Below are positions 27,801 through 40,064 of a DNA stretch of 64,000 bases, piece by piece. Within the stretch, counting starts at the first letter, position 1. Each line of letters opens with the position of its first letter. The translations under genes were made by a program, and so were the position numbers. Below the pieces are notes generated by a model. That model did no database searches. It had not been told where the DNA came from and worked only from the letters and a program-made list of their open reading frames with translations. Origin of the DNA: Otis tarda (Eukaryota; Chordata; Aves; Otidiformes; Otididae); contig CM048554.1 in NCBI GenBank assembly GCA_026413225.1, forward strand, positions 47,835,963 to 47,899,962, given 5' to 3'.

Positions 27801-30182
27801 CAAGGGTAGGCAGAAGTGCCTCCGAGGAAGATATTAGCAATTAGTGTTAAGTGGGCTCTGCTAGGGATGAAGAGTGTGAAATTCAGAGAGAGATCTCTTG
27901 AAACGTCAATGTTTCTAGAGTACTGTTAGGTCTAATAGTCATTAAGTTTTCATGGGCTTTATGAATGGGAAAACAAAGGGAGAGTGGTAAGTCTACTTCA
28001 GTCTAAAGTAAATTAATTAAAATCAGAGCATTTCTATATCCTTGCTTGACCTTATACTTAGAGTTTATGAGGAAGAAACTTGAGGGAGTTAATTTCAATC
28101 TTAATTTTTTGTTGCATTTCTTAATTTCCTAAATGAAGGAAAAAAGAGAGAGATTGTTGATGGTCACTTCAAAAATTCATGGTTTTCTTCCCAAACAAAT
28201 AATAATGTAAGCACAGTAGAAGACTTGGTGTTTAGGGGGATTTTCAATAGCACCAAAGAACCTGTCAGCACCTTTGGATATCTAAGACCTTCAGAAAGTC
28301 TGGCCCTTACTGAGTCCTTTAGCACTGGGCTCTTACTCTCTGCCAGTTTTTGTTTATAGATTAGAAGAGGAAGATAAAAATACTGGGTTTAGATTCACAT
28401 TTTTAACTTTTAGCTACTTTAAAGGAAATCTTCCTGCATAGCTCCTAAGAAAATGGAAACTGAAAATCAGCTAGGACAAAACGTCCTCATTTTCATGCTC
28501 AAAATAAAAAATATTTGCATTTGTAGTAGAAAAGTACTTTAAACAGGGCAGGAGTTCACTCAGATACTTCTGTCACAGTATTATTTGCTGCATTATTTAT
28601 AAAACTTGAATTGACATCTCCAGCTACAGCTCTTCTTGTTCCATTTCTACATTAATATAAAATCATCGCCTTTTAACTTATTAAACTTCACACCATGATT
28701 CTGTAATGCAATCTTTCTTATATAAATTATTTGAATAGATTACAAAAATTTCAGATATTCAGGAAAGTCATCATAGGTTCCTCTTAAATTTTAAACAAGT
28801 TTGTTTAAAAAGCAAAATGCATTAAAATATAATTTACATGCTAAAAATTCATGTGAAATAAATTCCTTAATCTTCATCCAATCATGGATGCAACTATTAA
28901 AAATAATTTCTTTGAGTGTTGGACTGTATCTTTCCTCTTAGCAGATGTGCCCCAGCTCCCAAGTCTAACCCTGCCCTGTGCCGCACCATTTACACCAGCA
29001 TCTGATGATGTCCACTGGTTTTGCTCCATTAGCATCTCCAGTCCTAAGTCTGAACTCCTCCTCCTTTGTGTCTCTTTCCACTGCTCTATTTAAGTTTTCT
29101 GCTGCATTACACCTTGCACCTACACCTCTTTCTCTAAGATCCCTCACATCTACCGTGGAAGCAAATCTCAGAAAGAGTCTCTGGCTGCTTTCTGCCAACG
29201 TGTTATACATATTCATTGTCTGTTTGGATGCTTTTTCTAGATCTGTGTGATGCTAAGTTTTACACACAGTAATTACTCAATTAGTTACAGAGTCTGAAAG
29301 ATTTTTACAGGGAAATCAGTGAGATTAGGAGTAAGCCCCCAGGGAAGCTGGTGGAAGGCTCCTGACATGGCGTATTTAAACTGGAATTACTGACACGGTC
29401 ATCCTGACACAGGAGCATTTTGTATTCCCTGAGTCTTTTATTACAGCATATGTGGGGCTTTGATGTTGGAGTTGTATTTAGGTGCCAGGCATTATTGTTT
29501 TGAATCTTTCAGGTTAAGAATTCTTGTGGACATGGGGAGGCTGGTTTTTGTTAAGCTTTCTGTTTTATCTTCTTCACACATGGTCTCCTGCTGCATGGAC
29601 TTGGCTTAAAATGATAAAATGCAGAACTAAGTATTAAAGAGGATTTTGGAAAGGTGACTATCAGCCGTGGGTGGCTGATGAGCAATCTGAACTTACCATG
29701 TGGAGCAAAAATCCTCCTAATGTGGAACTGGAAGAACTCTGCACCTGCATGCTGTGTGCCAGGCTGCAGAGTCCAACAAAGGTGAGGGCTGAACTAACAC
29801 ATACCCGAATTCATAAAACTAACAGAAATTACCTTTTTTTTCCCTCAGGAATAGAAAATACAGGTTCCATTTTGATGGTAAAATTATTATTGCAGTGTAA
29901 GTCTTGGGAAACAATCCTGGGTGGAGGTTGTTTTGTAGACTTTTGGTTCTTTCCTGAAAAGCCCTGTTTTCTTTGGTAAGAGCCATCTTTTAGTTCTGTC
30001 TGGGTTCCCAGGGCTGTTTGTTTGTGTTCGTGTATTTCTGTGTTAAGCAAAAGCCTAGAAAGCCTGGAGCTGCTCACTGAGGAGAGTCTGATAGTGATTG
30101 CTCCTGCCACTTCCAGAGATCTTTTAAAGTGGAAAGAAGATTGGAAAGATCAGAAAAAAAAATTCTTAGTGGAATTTCCAAG

Positions 30183-30450
30183 AGCATAGGGGTAATGGCT
30201 TTAAACTGGAAGAGGGTAGGTTTAGATTAGACATAAGGAATAAATTTTTTACTGTGAGGGTGGTGAGGCACTGGAACAGGTTGCCCAGAGAAGTTGTGGG
30301 TGCCCCAACCCTGGAAGTGTTCGAGGCCAGGTTGGATATGACTTTGAGCAACCTGGTCCAGTGGAAGGTGTCCCTGTCCAGGGCAGGGCAGTTGGAACTA
30401 CATGATCTTTAAGGTCCTTTCCAACTCAAACCATTTTATGATTCTGTAAT
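30183..30450 (+). mobile_element. CR1 3'-end fragment, middle-aged
   Basis: Short 5'-truncated CR1 on the plus strand. Landmarks: GGGGTAATGGCTTTAAACTG at about 30189; GGTTTAGATTAGACATAAGG near 30220; CACTGGAACAGGTTGCCCAG at about 30270; GAGGCCAGGTTGG near 30324; a 3' UTR with TGATCTTTAAGGTCC near 30402; and a decayed octamer tail (ATTTTATG, then ATTCTGTA) ending near 30450. The reading of the last ORF2 residues is disrupted. It differs from the younger copies in the 3' UTR (GTCCAGGGCAGGGCAGTTGG in place of their GCTCCTTGCAGGGGGGTTGG), indicating a different CR1 subfamily. Confidence 0.9.
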
Positions 30451-30536
30451 CCTGAAAGGAATTGAATTGATGTATTACAAATAGGGCTAGGAACACCTCA
30501 GATTTCTTACTACAAGACCATTAATTCTTTATTTGC

Positions 30537-30568
30537 TTTTTTTTTTTTTTTTTTTTTTAGATTTTATT
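30537..30568 (-). repeat. Poly(T) next to TTTATT (poly(A)-tail-like on minus)
   Basis: Twenty-two T (30537-30558), then AGAT and TTTATT (30563-30568). On the minus strand this reads AATAAA, four bases, then 22 A, which resembles the poly(A) end of a retroposed transcript lying to the right. The very short signal-to-tail distance is atypical, and no flanking duplication was found, so it may be simple sequence. Confidence 0.5.
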
Positions 30569-31868
30569 TCTGCTTTCCCTCAGGCAAATTCCTAGATAAA
30601 AAGACTAAGACAAAACACTTCAGGCATCTCCAAGTGTGCGGCTGAAACACATACAACCAGATTGGGAGTTTTCTTTGAAAGGCTAGAGACAAGACTTGGC
30701 ATTTGGTTAGAGTTGAGGAAAAGGGGAGGGAAGTATGGGGAGGACTTAGGTTTGTGCCTGAGGTGATGAACACCTGCCTCTGCCAGGATTTGTTCTTTTG
30801 TCATATGGGAATTGACCAGTCACTCTTTTCTTACTCAGAAATTCCTGCTTAAGTTAACGAGGGCAGTTATGCTTTTTTGATACATAAATGTTGTCTAAAT
30901 TATTTATGGAGTCTGATCTGAAACTGTGTCAGGACTGCAGGACTTAATGTTGGTATATACTGTGGCTTCCTGGCATCCTTCTGTCTTGCGTGTTAGTGCT
31001 TGCTGGTTGTGTGCTCTGGTCTAAGCGGAGGTGCAGCCCAGAGAAGGTGCCACTGGGCTTTCCCAAGACCTGAATTGGACAGTGAAGGAAACATGACTCG
31101 GACTTTGTCCCATTCTCTCTCTGCTTCTGGGGAAGAAGAAATCTTTGCCAGGTGCCTGGGAGGCAGATATTACTTGCCTGTTCACATCCTGTGCTACTGG
31201 GTCAACTTTACTGGTGATACTGAGTATTAATGGTAAAAAAAAAGACATGGGGCAAGCGTGAGTAGGTGCAGAAGGATCTTACGAGGCTTCAGTGACATAG
31301 CAATACAAATGACAGATTAAATTTAGTTCACTTATACGTTAACTGCAGTTCACTTACATGTTAATTGTATCATGAAAGAGGAGAGGGAGAGTACAAAATC
31401 ATAGCTTTGTATCTCTGAGCTGACTGTTACCATCCAGGACAGAGTCTGGCATTATCTCACTGACAGTCCGATGAAAACATCAGCTCAGCAGCAGAAAAAA
31501 CTAAAATGAGCATTGTCCATTCTTGGATACACCATTTTACCATAGTACAAGGCTGTGCTCTGCCCACATCTTGACAGATGCAAAATTGTCCATGACTTGA
31601 ATTGGAAGTAGATGAAAAGACTCTAAAAGTAGCACGTGGCTTGGAGACTCATCTGGTTCTTGGTTGGATTTCTGCAGTGCTTGAGCCTACCATGTGCAAG
31701 TTCATAAATGCATCACATATAAGCATTTAGCAGTCATAAGCATAAGTGTCAAGCTTATATGGATTTATTGCATAGCTCTGAGTCAGCACAGCAGACTTCT
31801 GTCTGCACAATATGGAAAGTAGCATTCGCCCTTCTGCTCTCCCCGCTCTGATATGGCACCAATCTTTC

Positions 31869-32336
31869 TCATTGATTTCGACACGACAGCTTTGCTGAAT
31901 GGTCCTGCTTTTTAGACAGTTGTTCCTCTTCCGGTATCTGCTCTATAGACAGTTCCACCTGCATTTGTTCGTATCCCTGCCCTGCCACAATTTGTTCCTT
32001 TGACAGACTGTTACTTTGGACTTCCTCCTTCTGCTTTACCCTGCCATGTTTGTCAGTCCTGGACAGACTTCTTTTACATGCCACAGTATTCACGGACAGG
32101 CAATTGTTAAACCCTCTGGTATTTATATTCAGGCTACTGTGGAGCTCTGCAGTCCCTGCAGCCTTCCCCACATGCAGGAAAGCATATAGCAGAGCTTGAC
32201 GGGTTTTGGAGAAGAACAGCAGGGGCTGGGAGGGGATTTTGAGAGAAGATCTTGTCATGTATTCATAGATGTGAAATCCCCCAATAACTGTCACAAGCAA
32301 ATGGTGTATTTCCAGGGTGAGGTAGGCCTTAATATT
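31869..32336 (-). CDS. Candidate unrecognised exon or pseudogene with LS repeats
   Basis: Open frame of about 155 codons on the minus strand between an in-frame TGA (upstream, near 32335) and the stop TGA at 31869. There is an in-frame ATG at 32258; upstream the frame has no ATG, so if real it may be an exon entered by splicing. The family is not recognised. The C-terminal half is charged and rich in Glu, Gln, Lys and Ser, unlike the hydrophobic chance frames nearby. It contains a recurring Leu-Ser motif: LSV, LSR, LSKEQ, LSIEQ, LSKKQ and LSC. In DNA terms the pentamer GACAG (plus strand) occurs at 31885, 31915, 31948, 32002, 32062 and 32095, with every spacing (30, 33, 54, 60, 33) a multiple of three. 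This in-frame periodicity suggests past or present coding selection, but could also be a decayed short tandem repeat. No signal peptide or membrane segment is evident. Confidence 0.3.
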   Translation of the reverse strand, partial: NIKAYLTLEIHHLLVTVIGGFHIYEYMTRSSLKIPSQPLLFFSKTRQALLYAFLHVGKAAGTAELHSSLNINTRGFNNCLSVNTVACKRSLSRTDKHGRVKQKEEVQSNSLSKEQIVAGQGYEQMQVELSIEQIPEEEQLSKKQDHSAKLSCRNQ

Positions 32337-33828
32337 TCAGCTGCTTTCAAGTCGAGACTCTCAAATTATTGAGTGCTTTCAAATTCTGCCTGAGTTGCGG
32401 GGAGTGGAGGTCACCATACAGCAAAGAGCATTACACTCTGACAACCTGGTCCTATTTCTATTCAGCTTGGTGGCAAAATCCCCACTGATTTTGGCAGCAC
32501 CAGATTTAAATGTCCATTTCTTCTTTACTCAGGTAAACCAATTATCTACAAAGACTAGGCAATGTATAAATTATTATGTCAGATGAAAATTTTGGTAGCA
32601 GCTTATCCCAGATACCTTACACTTACTGCAGCCAGTCTTTGTTTCTGTCACAGACACTTTCATAGCCTTAGGAAACACCATCAAGGTGTTGTTCTTCAGA
32701 AATCTTCTCCAAGCGGTGAGGCCATCTCACAAAAAGCTAATGTGGGGTAAGCTGCATGCTGAATTTTACACAGCTTGCGTTCAATACACTTGCTGCTCTG
32801 TACTGGGCTGAAGATCTATTGCCTGACTTCAGAAATCAGTCCAAGTTTTGTCACATCAATTCTCTGCAGGAAGCGGCTGTTCTCCGCTATTGAGCTGCTT
32901 CAACTTGTGTAGTGGCAGTCATGCTTTTTATCGCATAAACATTTCAATGCACATTGCCTTTTGTTCTGTGTCACGCTGCAAAACAAAACAAAATATAAAG
33001 GAACCAAAAGCTGTTTTATACTTGACAGCAGCATATAATGAACTGTGCTTCCTGGGGGAAAATTACTAATGGCTCCCTCTTGGTATAAGGGACAGAGGCT
33101 AACTCCAGTTAGAGAGAGAGCCACAATAATTAAGCTCTGGTCCACTGCACTTAGGAGAGGTTAGCACTGAGGGATGCAGAATAACTTCAAGATGCCAAAT
33201 TTCTCAAGGACTAATGACTTCCTAAAGAATGTCTGGAGTTAGTCTGGGATTTCTTTGGAGGACTGCTTTTCAAAGAGGGAAGAACCATGAAGGGATTTCT
33301 GTCCAGCTGATGCTTAGTTCTGTATTCTCAGTTCATATGTTTGGGGCCATACCTATGCAGAGGGCACCGTGGCACGGACAGGAATACCCACAGGCTGTAC
33401 CAGTAGGGCATCTCACATAAATCTACTTTGTACCAGTTCAGTAAAACTCTTCCCTGGATTGAAACAGCATGTAATGGCAGGAATACTCTTATAACTTCTA
33501 CCAGCAAAATTATGTAGAGCAGGGATGGAACCTTATTATAGTTGTATGTGATGTGTACTGTTTAGTTGTAAGGGACATATAGCTTTGCTAGGGCATTTGA
33601 TAACATCTTGCTGCTTTATGCTGAACAGTAAAATCCGAGACCCTAACACAGCAGCCAGGGTTAAAAGCCTTTCCTAGTAGCAGCAAGATCATTCTGTTGT
33701 TTCTAAGGCATCCTTTCCAATAAGCTGGATGATGACTGGTGGTGAAACTGTCATGGAGCTCTATGAACATCGCCGTATGAGCTAATTTGTTTGGCAAGAT
33801 GCAAATTTTATATCATGATCCCTTTTAT

Positions 33829-33843
33829 AAAAAAAAAAAAAAA
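33829..33843 (+). repeat. Poly(A), 15 bases
   Basis: Run of 15 A after CCTTTTAT. No retrocopy body or poly(A) signal could be recognised immediately upstream. Confidence 0.85.
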
Positions 33844-36800
33844 CGAACCTGTCTTTATTGCAGTAAAACCTGTGTTGCACTGGCAACATATTGGATAAAA
33901 TCACTCAACAATGTCCCAAAATACCTATCCTGATAAACCTGCATTGTTTTTGATTGCCATTCCTGAAAAGAGAGAGCATGGTTTCTTCTTCTAACGTCAT
34001 TTGAATCTGCCTTGGCCAACTTTAAGGTTACAGTAAGCTGCCTGGCTTCTGAGCAGGAAAATGTTGCAATAGATGGGTGTATCCTTTTGTTGTCCTGTAT
34101 TGTATTTTTGGCCTAAACATTTGAAAAAAATTTGTGATTCCAGTTGCTTTACAAGTAACAAAGGGAAACAAAGGCACAGAGAGAAGCAGCAAGTCAATAG
34201 CAGAACTGGGAATAGATCTTGGCTTTCATGCCTGCTGTCAGTCAGTGGTAGTTCAGCATTCATTCCTCCTTGTGATGTGCTTCTTCACAGCCTTGCTTAG
34301 ATACCAAGTTCTTTGGGGTTTGTGAATGGAGCTCTGTAACACAGAAGGAAGAGCTGGAAGTGATTGTGAAGCAAAAACACAGTTGTGTTAGAAGATCCTT
34401 TCAGCGCATTGGTTTCTGTGCTTCTTGAGCTGACAGCGAAGTCTTCAGTGATAGCAATGCATGAAAAATCCACTCTAGTGTATACAGAAGGGATTGCCAT
34501 GAATTAGGCATGTCTCAATTTGTTTGACCTATGCCAAGTTTAGAAAGGTCAAGCCCTTTTTTAAATAGTTGTGAACACTCACTAACACAATGGTGTCTTC
34601 TTTACATCGCAATAAGCATTGCTGCTCTGTCTCTCAGTGAAGCTGGCTCCTGCATCGCCGTTAAACACACCGGCTTTATCTCGTGCTTCTTTTTTAAGTA
34701 ACATTTTTGCTGATGAAAGATTGTGAGATGAGGACGGGAGAAACTAGGAGAGAGAGTCAGCATTTACCTGCTTTGACAGTCTGGAAGAAATGTCAGAATG
34801 TATCTTGTGAGACAAAATAGCTCTTTCTGTTCTATCCCCCTTTTTTCCTCCAGGATTGTCTATCTTAGTGTATGTGTCTGTCATGCATAGGTTGGGGTCC
34901 TTTATAATGCTCTCATCTTTACTTATGGGGTTTTTTTTCTTCCTATTCCTCTGAAAATCTGCCCTTGCTTTTACTGCCCACTGCTTGGGTAAAGTGGAAT
35001 AGTGAATGTCCTCTGCATGGTGTGGGCTTTTGATGCCTCCTAGGGAATGCTAAAGACAAGCTGGAAGCATCTGTAGGGTGTGTTTGGTTTCCTTTCTGCC
35101 AGTTGGGCCATACTGGAAAGTGTGATTTACTTTAAACAGTTACTGGATAGAAACAAAATACAGTCTGTGGAGCAAGGAGGGATCTCTCTCTTCCATTCTG
35201 CTACAGGGGAGTGTGCAAGGCACAAGGATACAGAAAATCCACGATTTTATGTAGTGATTCTCTGAGCCATGGAGCACCTTCCAAAGGAGGCAGAGAGCTG
35301 AGCCCAGCATTGGGGGCAGCTCCCACATGAGCCTCCAGCAGAAGCTTCCCAGGGCAAAGCATGTTTCCCTTTGGGAATCTAGTCCAATATAATGAATACT
35401 CCAGCAATAAATATTATTATATAACAAAGTAAAAACAACAAACAAACAAATCCACTGCATACCCAGATGTCACATCTTTAAATGCTGACCCTTCAGTGTG
35501 ATTGTCAAAAAGTAAGCGTGAGTTTTGGGTTGGTTTTTTTTGTCCTGCTTATGGTGTTACATAAAATATCTATGATTCCATTTCAGTGCAGGCACTGTAG
35601 TACATAAAACAACTGTAAAGGTCTGCCTACAGTAACCTTTCTGTACTGCTGTTACAATAGTAAGTGCTGACCCATCAGTTATTTTGAAACTGAGACCATG
35701 GCAGTGCCGTGCTTAGCCAAGGACACACACTTTATGAGCATTTTAGTCACTGAAGTTAATTACATCAAGACCCTGTATTACATGTAGTTCTTTGCCAAAT
35801 TTGTACTGGTTTTGAAAGATGACGCAAATTACTTAAATGACAATTTATAGATGATTCAAAATTAATGTATATCTGATTGGATCTCTGTTAATCAAAGATA
35901 GTGGTTATTTTGTTAGAAAATGTTAACATTTACTCTGCACTTCTTACAGAGTGTTTCTACCATCATGTGAGTTCTGCAGGAGTAATTTCATTAATAATTC
36001 AATTCAGCTTTATGTACTGCTGCCTTCATTAAAGAAGCTGGCTACTGACAGCACTTGTATTTAATGTTCTGTTAAGCTTGATTGAGATACAAGATTAGGT
36101 CCACTTATACCTCCAAGAGGGAAGACAATAAAATTTTTCTGCATTAGTAAGATTACAGCTATAATTAAGCAGCTGGTCAGCCTGTACCAAGCCTACAGCT
36201 CTTCGCTGTAGACTAACTTGAGTCTTCAGTCTGAAACAAAATTGGCATAATTAGGTCTGAAAGAAGGCTCAAAAGACTGGACCCATTTTTACCAGGTAAA
36301 GGCCACTCTAGTTATTAGTAACTGCAATTTACAAATCGATCATTTTTGGAGGTGTCTTTTGCCAAATGACCTTGGTATCCGTTCTGCATGTATGGGATGC
36401 ATGTATGCACCAAAGCCGCAAGGCAAGTCGAGCTAGCAAGTGTCCCTGATGATGCCCACTCGTGAGCAGTGGGGGAAGTTTATGTTGACATATGAGCTTT
36501 GTTTGCCTTTACTTTAAGACTAAGAATAATCACCTAAGACTTGAAAAAAAAGATTTTTATTGAATATTTTTTCCTGTCTCCTTTTGTAAAAAAAACCAAG
36601 TATTGTTTAACAAGAGTATTTGAATGTTTTGTTCTCTCATAACATACTTGATTAAGACCATTTGTTGTCTAATGAAGCATATAGTGCCCATTCTTTGTCC
36701 TTTTTCTAACTCTACTGTTAGGTTAGTATTGATGAGTTGAGGAAGCCTCTTACGGCTTCTCTTCTAGTGAAAAGTTAATTTTTTCAAATCTGAGTTTTAC

Positions 36801-39275
36801 TCTTGCTTGCCATCTTTTCTCTGTCACTGTTTCCCTAGTTCAGTTCTCAGTCTACCTCTGACATTTCTTCCTTCTTAAAGATTACTTGATCACTTTAACT
36901 CTTTGGTGTTAATTTTTTCAGAGTCTTTGTCTAGAGTGATGCCAATGCATTTAAGTCACCCTTTTACTTCTGTCCTTCTCTGTACTTTTATTTATTGCGT
37001 TTTGAGGCTTCCAATAGCAAATAAAAATGGAGATGTACCATAGCCTTTCAAGTATTCCATCCAGCAATTATAACATCTGTTGCAGTTTGGGTCAGGATTT
37101 AAAACAAATTAAGCTACATCGCTCGGTGAAGAATAAAAAATAATTTATTATTCTAAAGCCATAGAAGATACAGGGTCTTCACCAAAAGGGAAAGTAGAGA
37201 TGTCAGTGAATTGGTAACGACCTTGGTCCATCTGCCAGGGTAATTTCCCTGCCTTGATAATTGAAATGTGTTCAAATGTAACTTAAAGGTCATCAAGGAT
37301 GCAAGTCAAAGACTTAAGCAGTTTATGAACAAAATGTTAAGAATTGTGTTTGACTTTTCCTTTTATGAATGGATGAAGGATTCTGCCAAATTGTAAATTT
37401 CTCTTATTTAATCAGGCTTCTTTGTTAAGACAAACTTTGACTGCAGCTGAGCACTTCACTTCAGTCCAATACTCTCTGAAACACTGAAGGACAGAGGAAG
37501 GTCTTTTATCCAGAGTTATCTTGCATTTCTGCAGTAAAGTGAACGCTGAGACAAATCCCAATGCAAAATAATTCAGGGTCATCTGAGCAGCCTTGGCCTA
37601 TATGATGAACACAGTGTGAGCAGATGTGAAGGATGCTGGCACGTGTCAGAAAATTTGACCCAAAAAGCAGAACTTTCAAAATCTGTGCTCTGAGTGCCAG
37701 TATCCGTTCAAAAGATTTTTTGAAAGAAGTGAGTAAGGTGACATAGGGTGGCTGGACAACTAGATTGTGCATTTAAGATTTCCAAATAGAGTGAAGAACC
37801 AATAATGGGAATGGATACTTTTCTCTTTAAATGTCCATTTTCATGTGAAAAAAAATCAGCAACATTCAAGTGACCATGCATAAATTTCTGGGAAGATGGT
37901 CCATTTCATCCAGAATATTTAGTTCAGCATTGAGACATTGATTTTTAATAATAAGTCATATAGAACCAGTAGAAGATTCAACTGAAAATAAACAGGAAGG
38001 GAAGAAGATGAAGCCTCAATCCTCTCTGTTAGGTATCCTAATTATTGCCAAGGAAATTGGCATTAATCGCCTTGCCAAGATCAGGACTATTATTGCCTTC
38101 AGAAGAAAAATAGCCTATTTCAGCAGGGTGAGCCATATTCCCTGTCTCTTCCCCCGGCACCATGCAAAATGGCAATCTTTTGGATCTTCTCCGGCTACTC
38201 AGTGTAAATGATGGACACCTTGACATCTTCATTTGGCAATATGCTTTCACCAGCCTACCAGCCTAAAATGAAGCCACTCCCAGTCCAATTAACCCCATGC
38301 ACATTTTTGCAGCACCCCCCACAAAATAACAGCTACTTTTCTTGCTGTCTTGTTTTCCATGGCTAGCTTTCCTTCTGCCATCTTACCACCCCCATGTAAG
38401 TGGATCAGATCCAATAAGATATTTTATTCACCTCAGGTTTTAAAATATACCATTTTCACATTTCTTATGCCATGCTAAAAGTATCCACTGCATAGCCCAA
38501 TTACAATTGTGTCATTTATTGACCATAATGGTGACATGAGGAATGACACTAACAGATAAACAGGACCTTTGATCTATCACTTGTAGAACTGTTCTGCATG
38601 TCTTGTTCTTCCCAGTGCATGCTCCATCCCGCACCTTGTGTACCCACGTGGCTGGGCTTTCCGCTGCTCTGCAAGCCCAGCGCTCCATCCTGCTTCAACA
38701 CCAGCTTTGCCCAAGCCTGGCCAGCTCTCTGTAACCACCATGCTCTCTTCTTCGGGTGGGTTACTTCTCCACCTTGGTGTTTTAGTTTCAAATGGGAGTA
38801 TGAGAAAGTGTTGTTTTGACGTGTGGTGATTGTAAGCAAAGATGTTTTAATGTAGTCTGGGCCTGCTTGAGGTGTGGCATTAATTAATTAGACCCAAATT
38901 ATATTTAATGTGACTAATCTGTGTCACCACACCATTGCACATGAACTGTGATCTTTGAAATAAAACAAATCAGATCCAGCTCTGTTATATGGGATCCTCT
39001 GAGCTGATATGATGGTACTTAGATTAATTAATTATTCTAGTTGTGCGGCTGATCCCATGGAGAAAGGCAGCATGCATCATGCACGCTGTGGAGAGGTTTG
39101 CAGAGATGATTGCTTAGCAGGGACTGTACATATGGAAATTTGTTCTCATTTCTTCCTTTGTGCTATCCCATTTGCAAATGGAAATGACTGCTTCGTAGCC
39201 AGTTCTCATCCCCTGAGATATGAAATTAGCAGTAGGAGAAATTCCACGGTAGTTGCGGCTGAAGTCTAGTCTCTG

Positions 39276-39735
39276 CCATCAAGGCTGTTCCACCAGCAAG
39301 GGGGAGCAGGGGGGCATCAAGGCTGGCAGGACCCTGCCCTCACCTACGTGCCTCCGCAAGGGGCAGAGACAGCCCACCGGCATCAGCCGAGGGGCCAGGC
39401 AAGGTGGTGGTGATGAGGCAGGGCCGAGGTGGAGCTGGGAAGTCAAGTCACGATCAGGCACAGTGTGCATACAGTATATGCGTAAACAATATACTTTTAT
39501 TCAGTTAAATACGGGGGCAATGTAGAGGCCCCTGCTAAATTTGGTCAGGGCAATGAGAGCCTGCTGGTGCTCTCATGTCCCCGACATCCACATCAGGCCC
39601 AGCCATCTTCTGGTGCAGGAGTCGGGCAAATCCACCCCTCGCTGCCCACGCTGTGTTGCTGAGTCCGGGGTTGTACAGCTGACGGCAATGAATCTGTTCC
39701 TGCCTTCCATCAATAGCAAACACCATCAAGGCTGT
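39276..39735. repeat. GC-rich segment flanked by 13-bp direct repeats
   Basis: CCATCAAGGCTGT occurs at 39276-39288 and again at 39723-39735, bracketing 434 bases that are clearly more GC-rich than their surroundings. A third partial copy (GCATCAAGGCTGG) lies at 39314-39326. Within the segment, the minus strand carries a TAG stop at 39537-39535 of a 64-residue frame, followed 34 bases later by AATAAA (39501-39496). The arrangement could be an insertion with a long target-site duplication, but no transposon termini or poly(A) tail were identified. Confidence 0.4.
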
Positions 39736-40005
39736 GAATCACTGAAGTGTCACTTCATTGCACACCTGGGCAAGGAGACAAGAAACGAGTTGAACACTTC
39801 AGAGCTGATGTATGTAAATGGGTCACTGGTTTTCTCCGGAGAGGTGTATGTGTGTGTCGGTTCTGAGCAAGATGTGTACATTACTGCTGTCAGCAGTCTT
39901 GTTAAAGGCCTGCAGCACTGCTTTTATTACACCGAATAGCAGAGCACAGACGGGACAGAGGGTGTAACAGCCATGCATCACATCATGCTCCTTGCTAATA
40001 GTTTG

Positions 40006-40064
40006 ATGTGGTGGTGGTGGTGGTTGTAGGAAGTGGTGGTTGTGAGGTGTTTTTTTTTTTTTTT
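40006..40064 (+). repeat. TGG-trinucleotide repeat and T run
   Basis: About six TGG units at 40006-40025, a second GTGGTGGTTG stretch, then 15 T at 40050-40064. Simple-sequence DNA. Confidence 0.85.

Larger units (their letters stand above)
13396..30182. other. Unique AT-rich non-coding DNA
   Basis: No host gene could be recognised across this 16.8 kb. Composition is AT-rich, with a GC-richer block at about 28930-29230. Longest frames (14125-14514 plus; 15385-15882 minus; 19365-19850 plus) are low-complexity or chance-like. Poly(T), T-rich and alternating purine-pyrimidine stretches are listed separately. Some AT-rich parts could be conserved regulatory DNA but nothing in a single sequence can show conservation. 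Confidence 0.6.
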
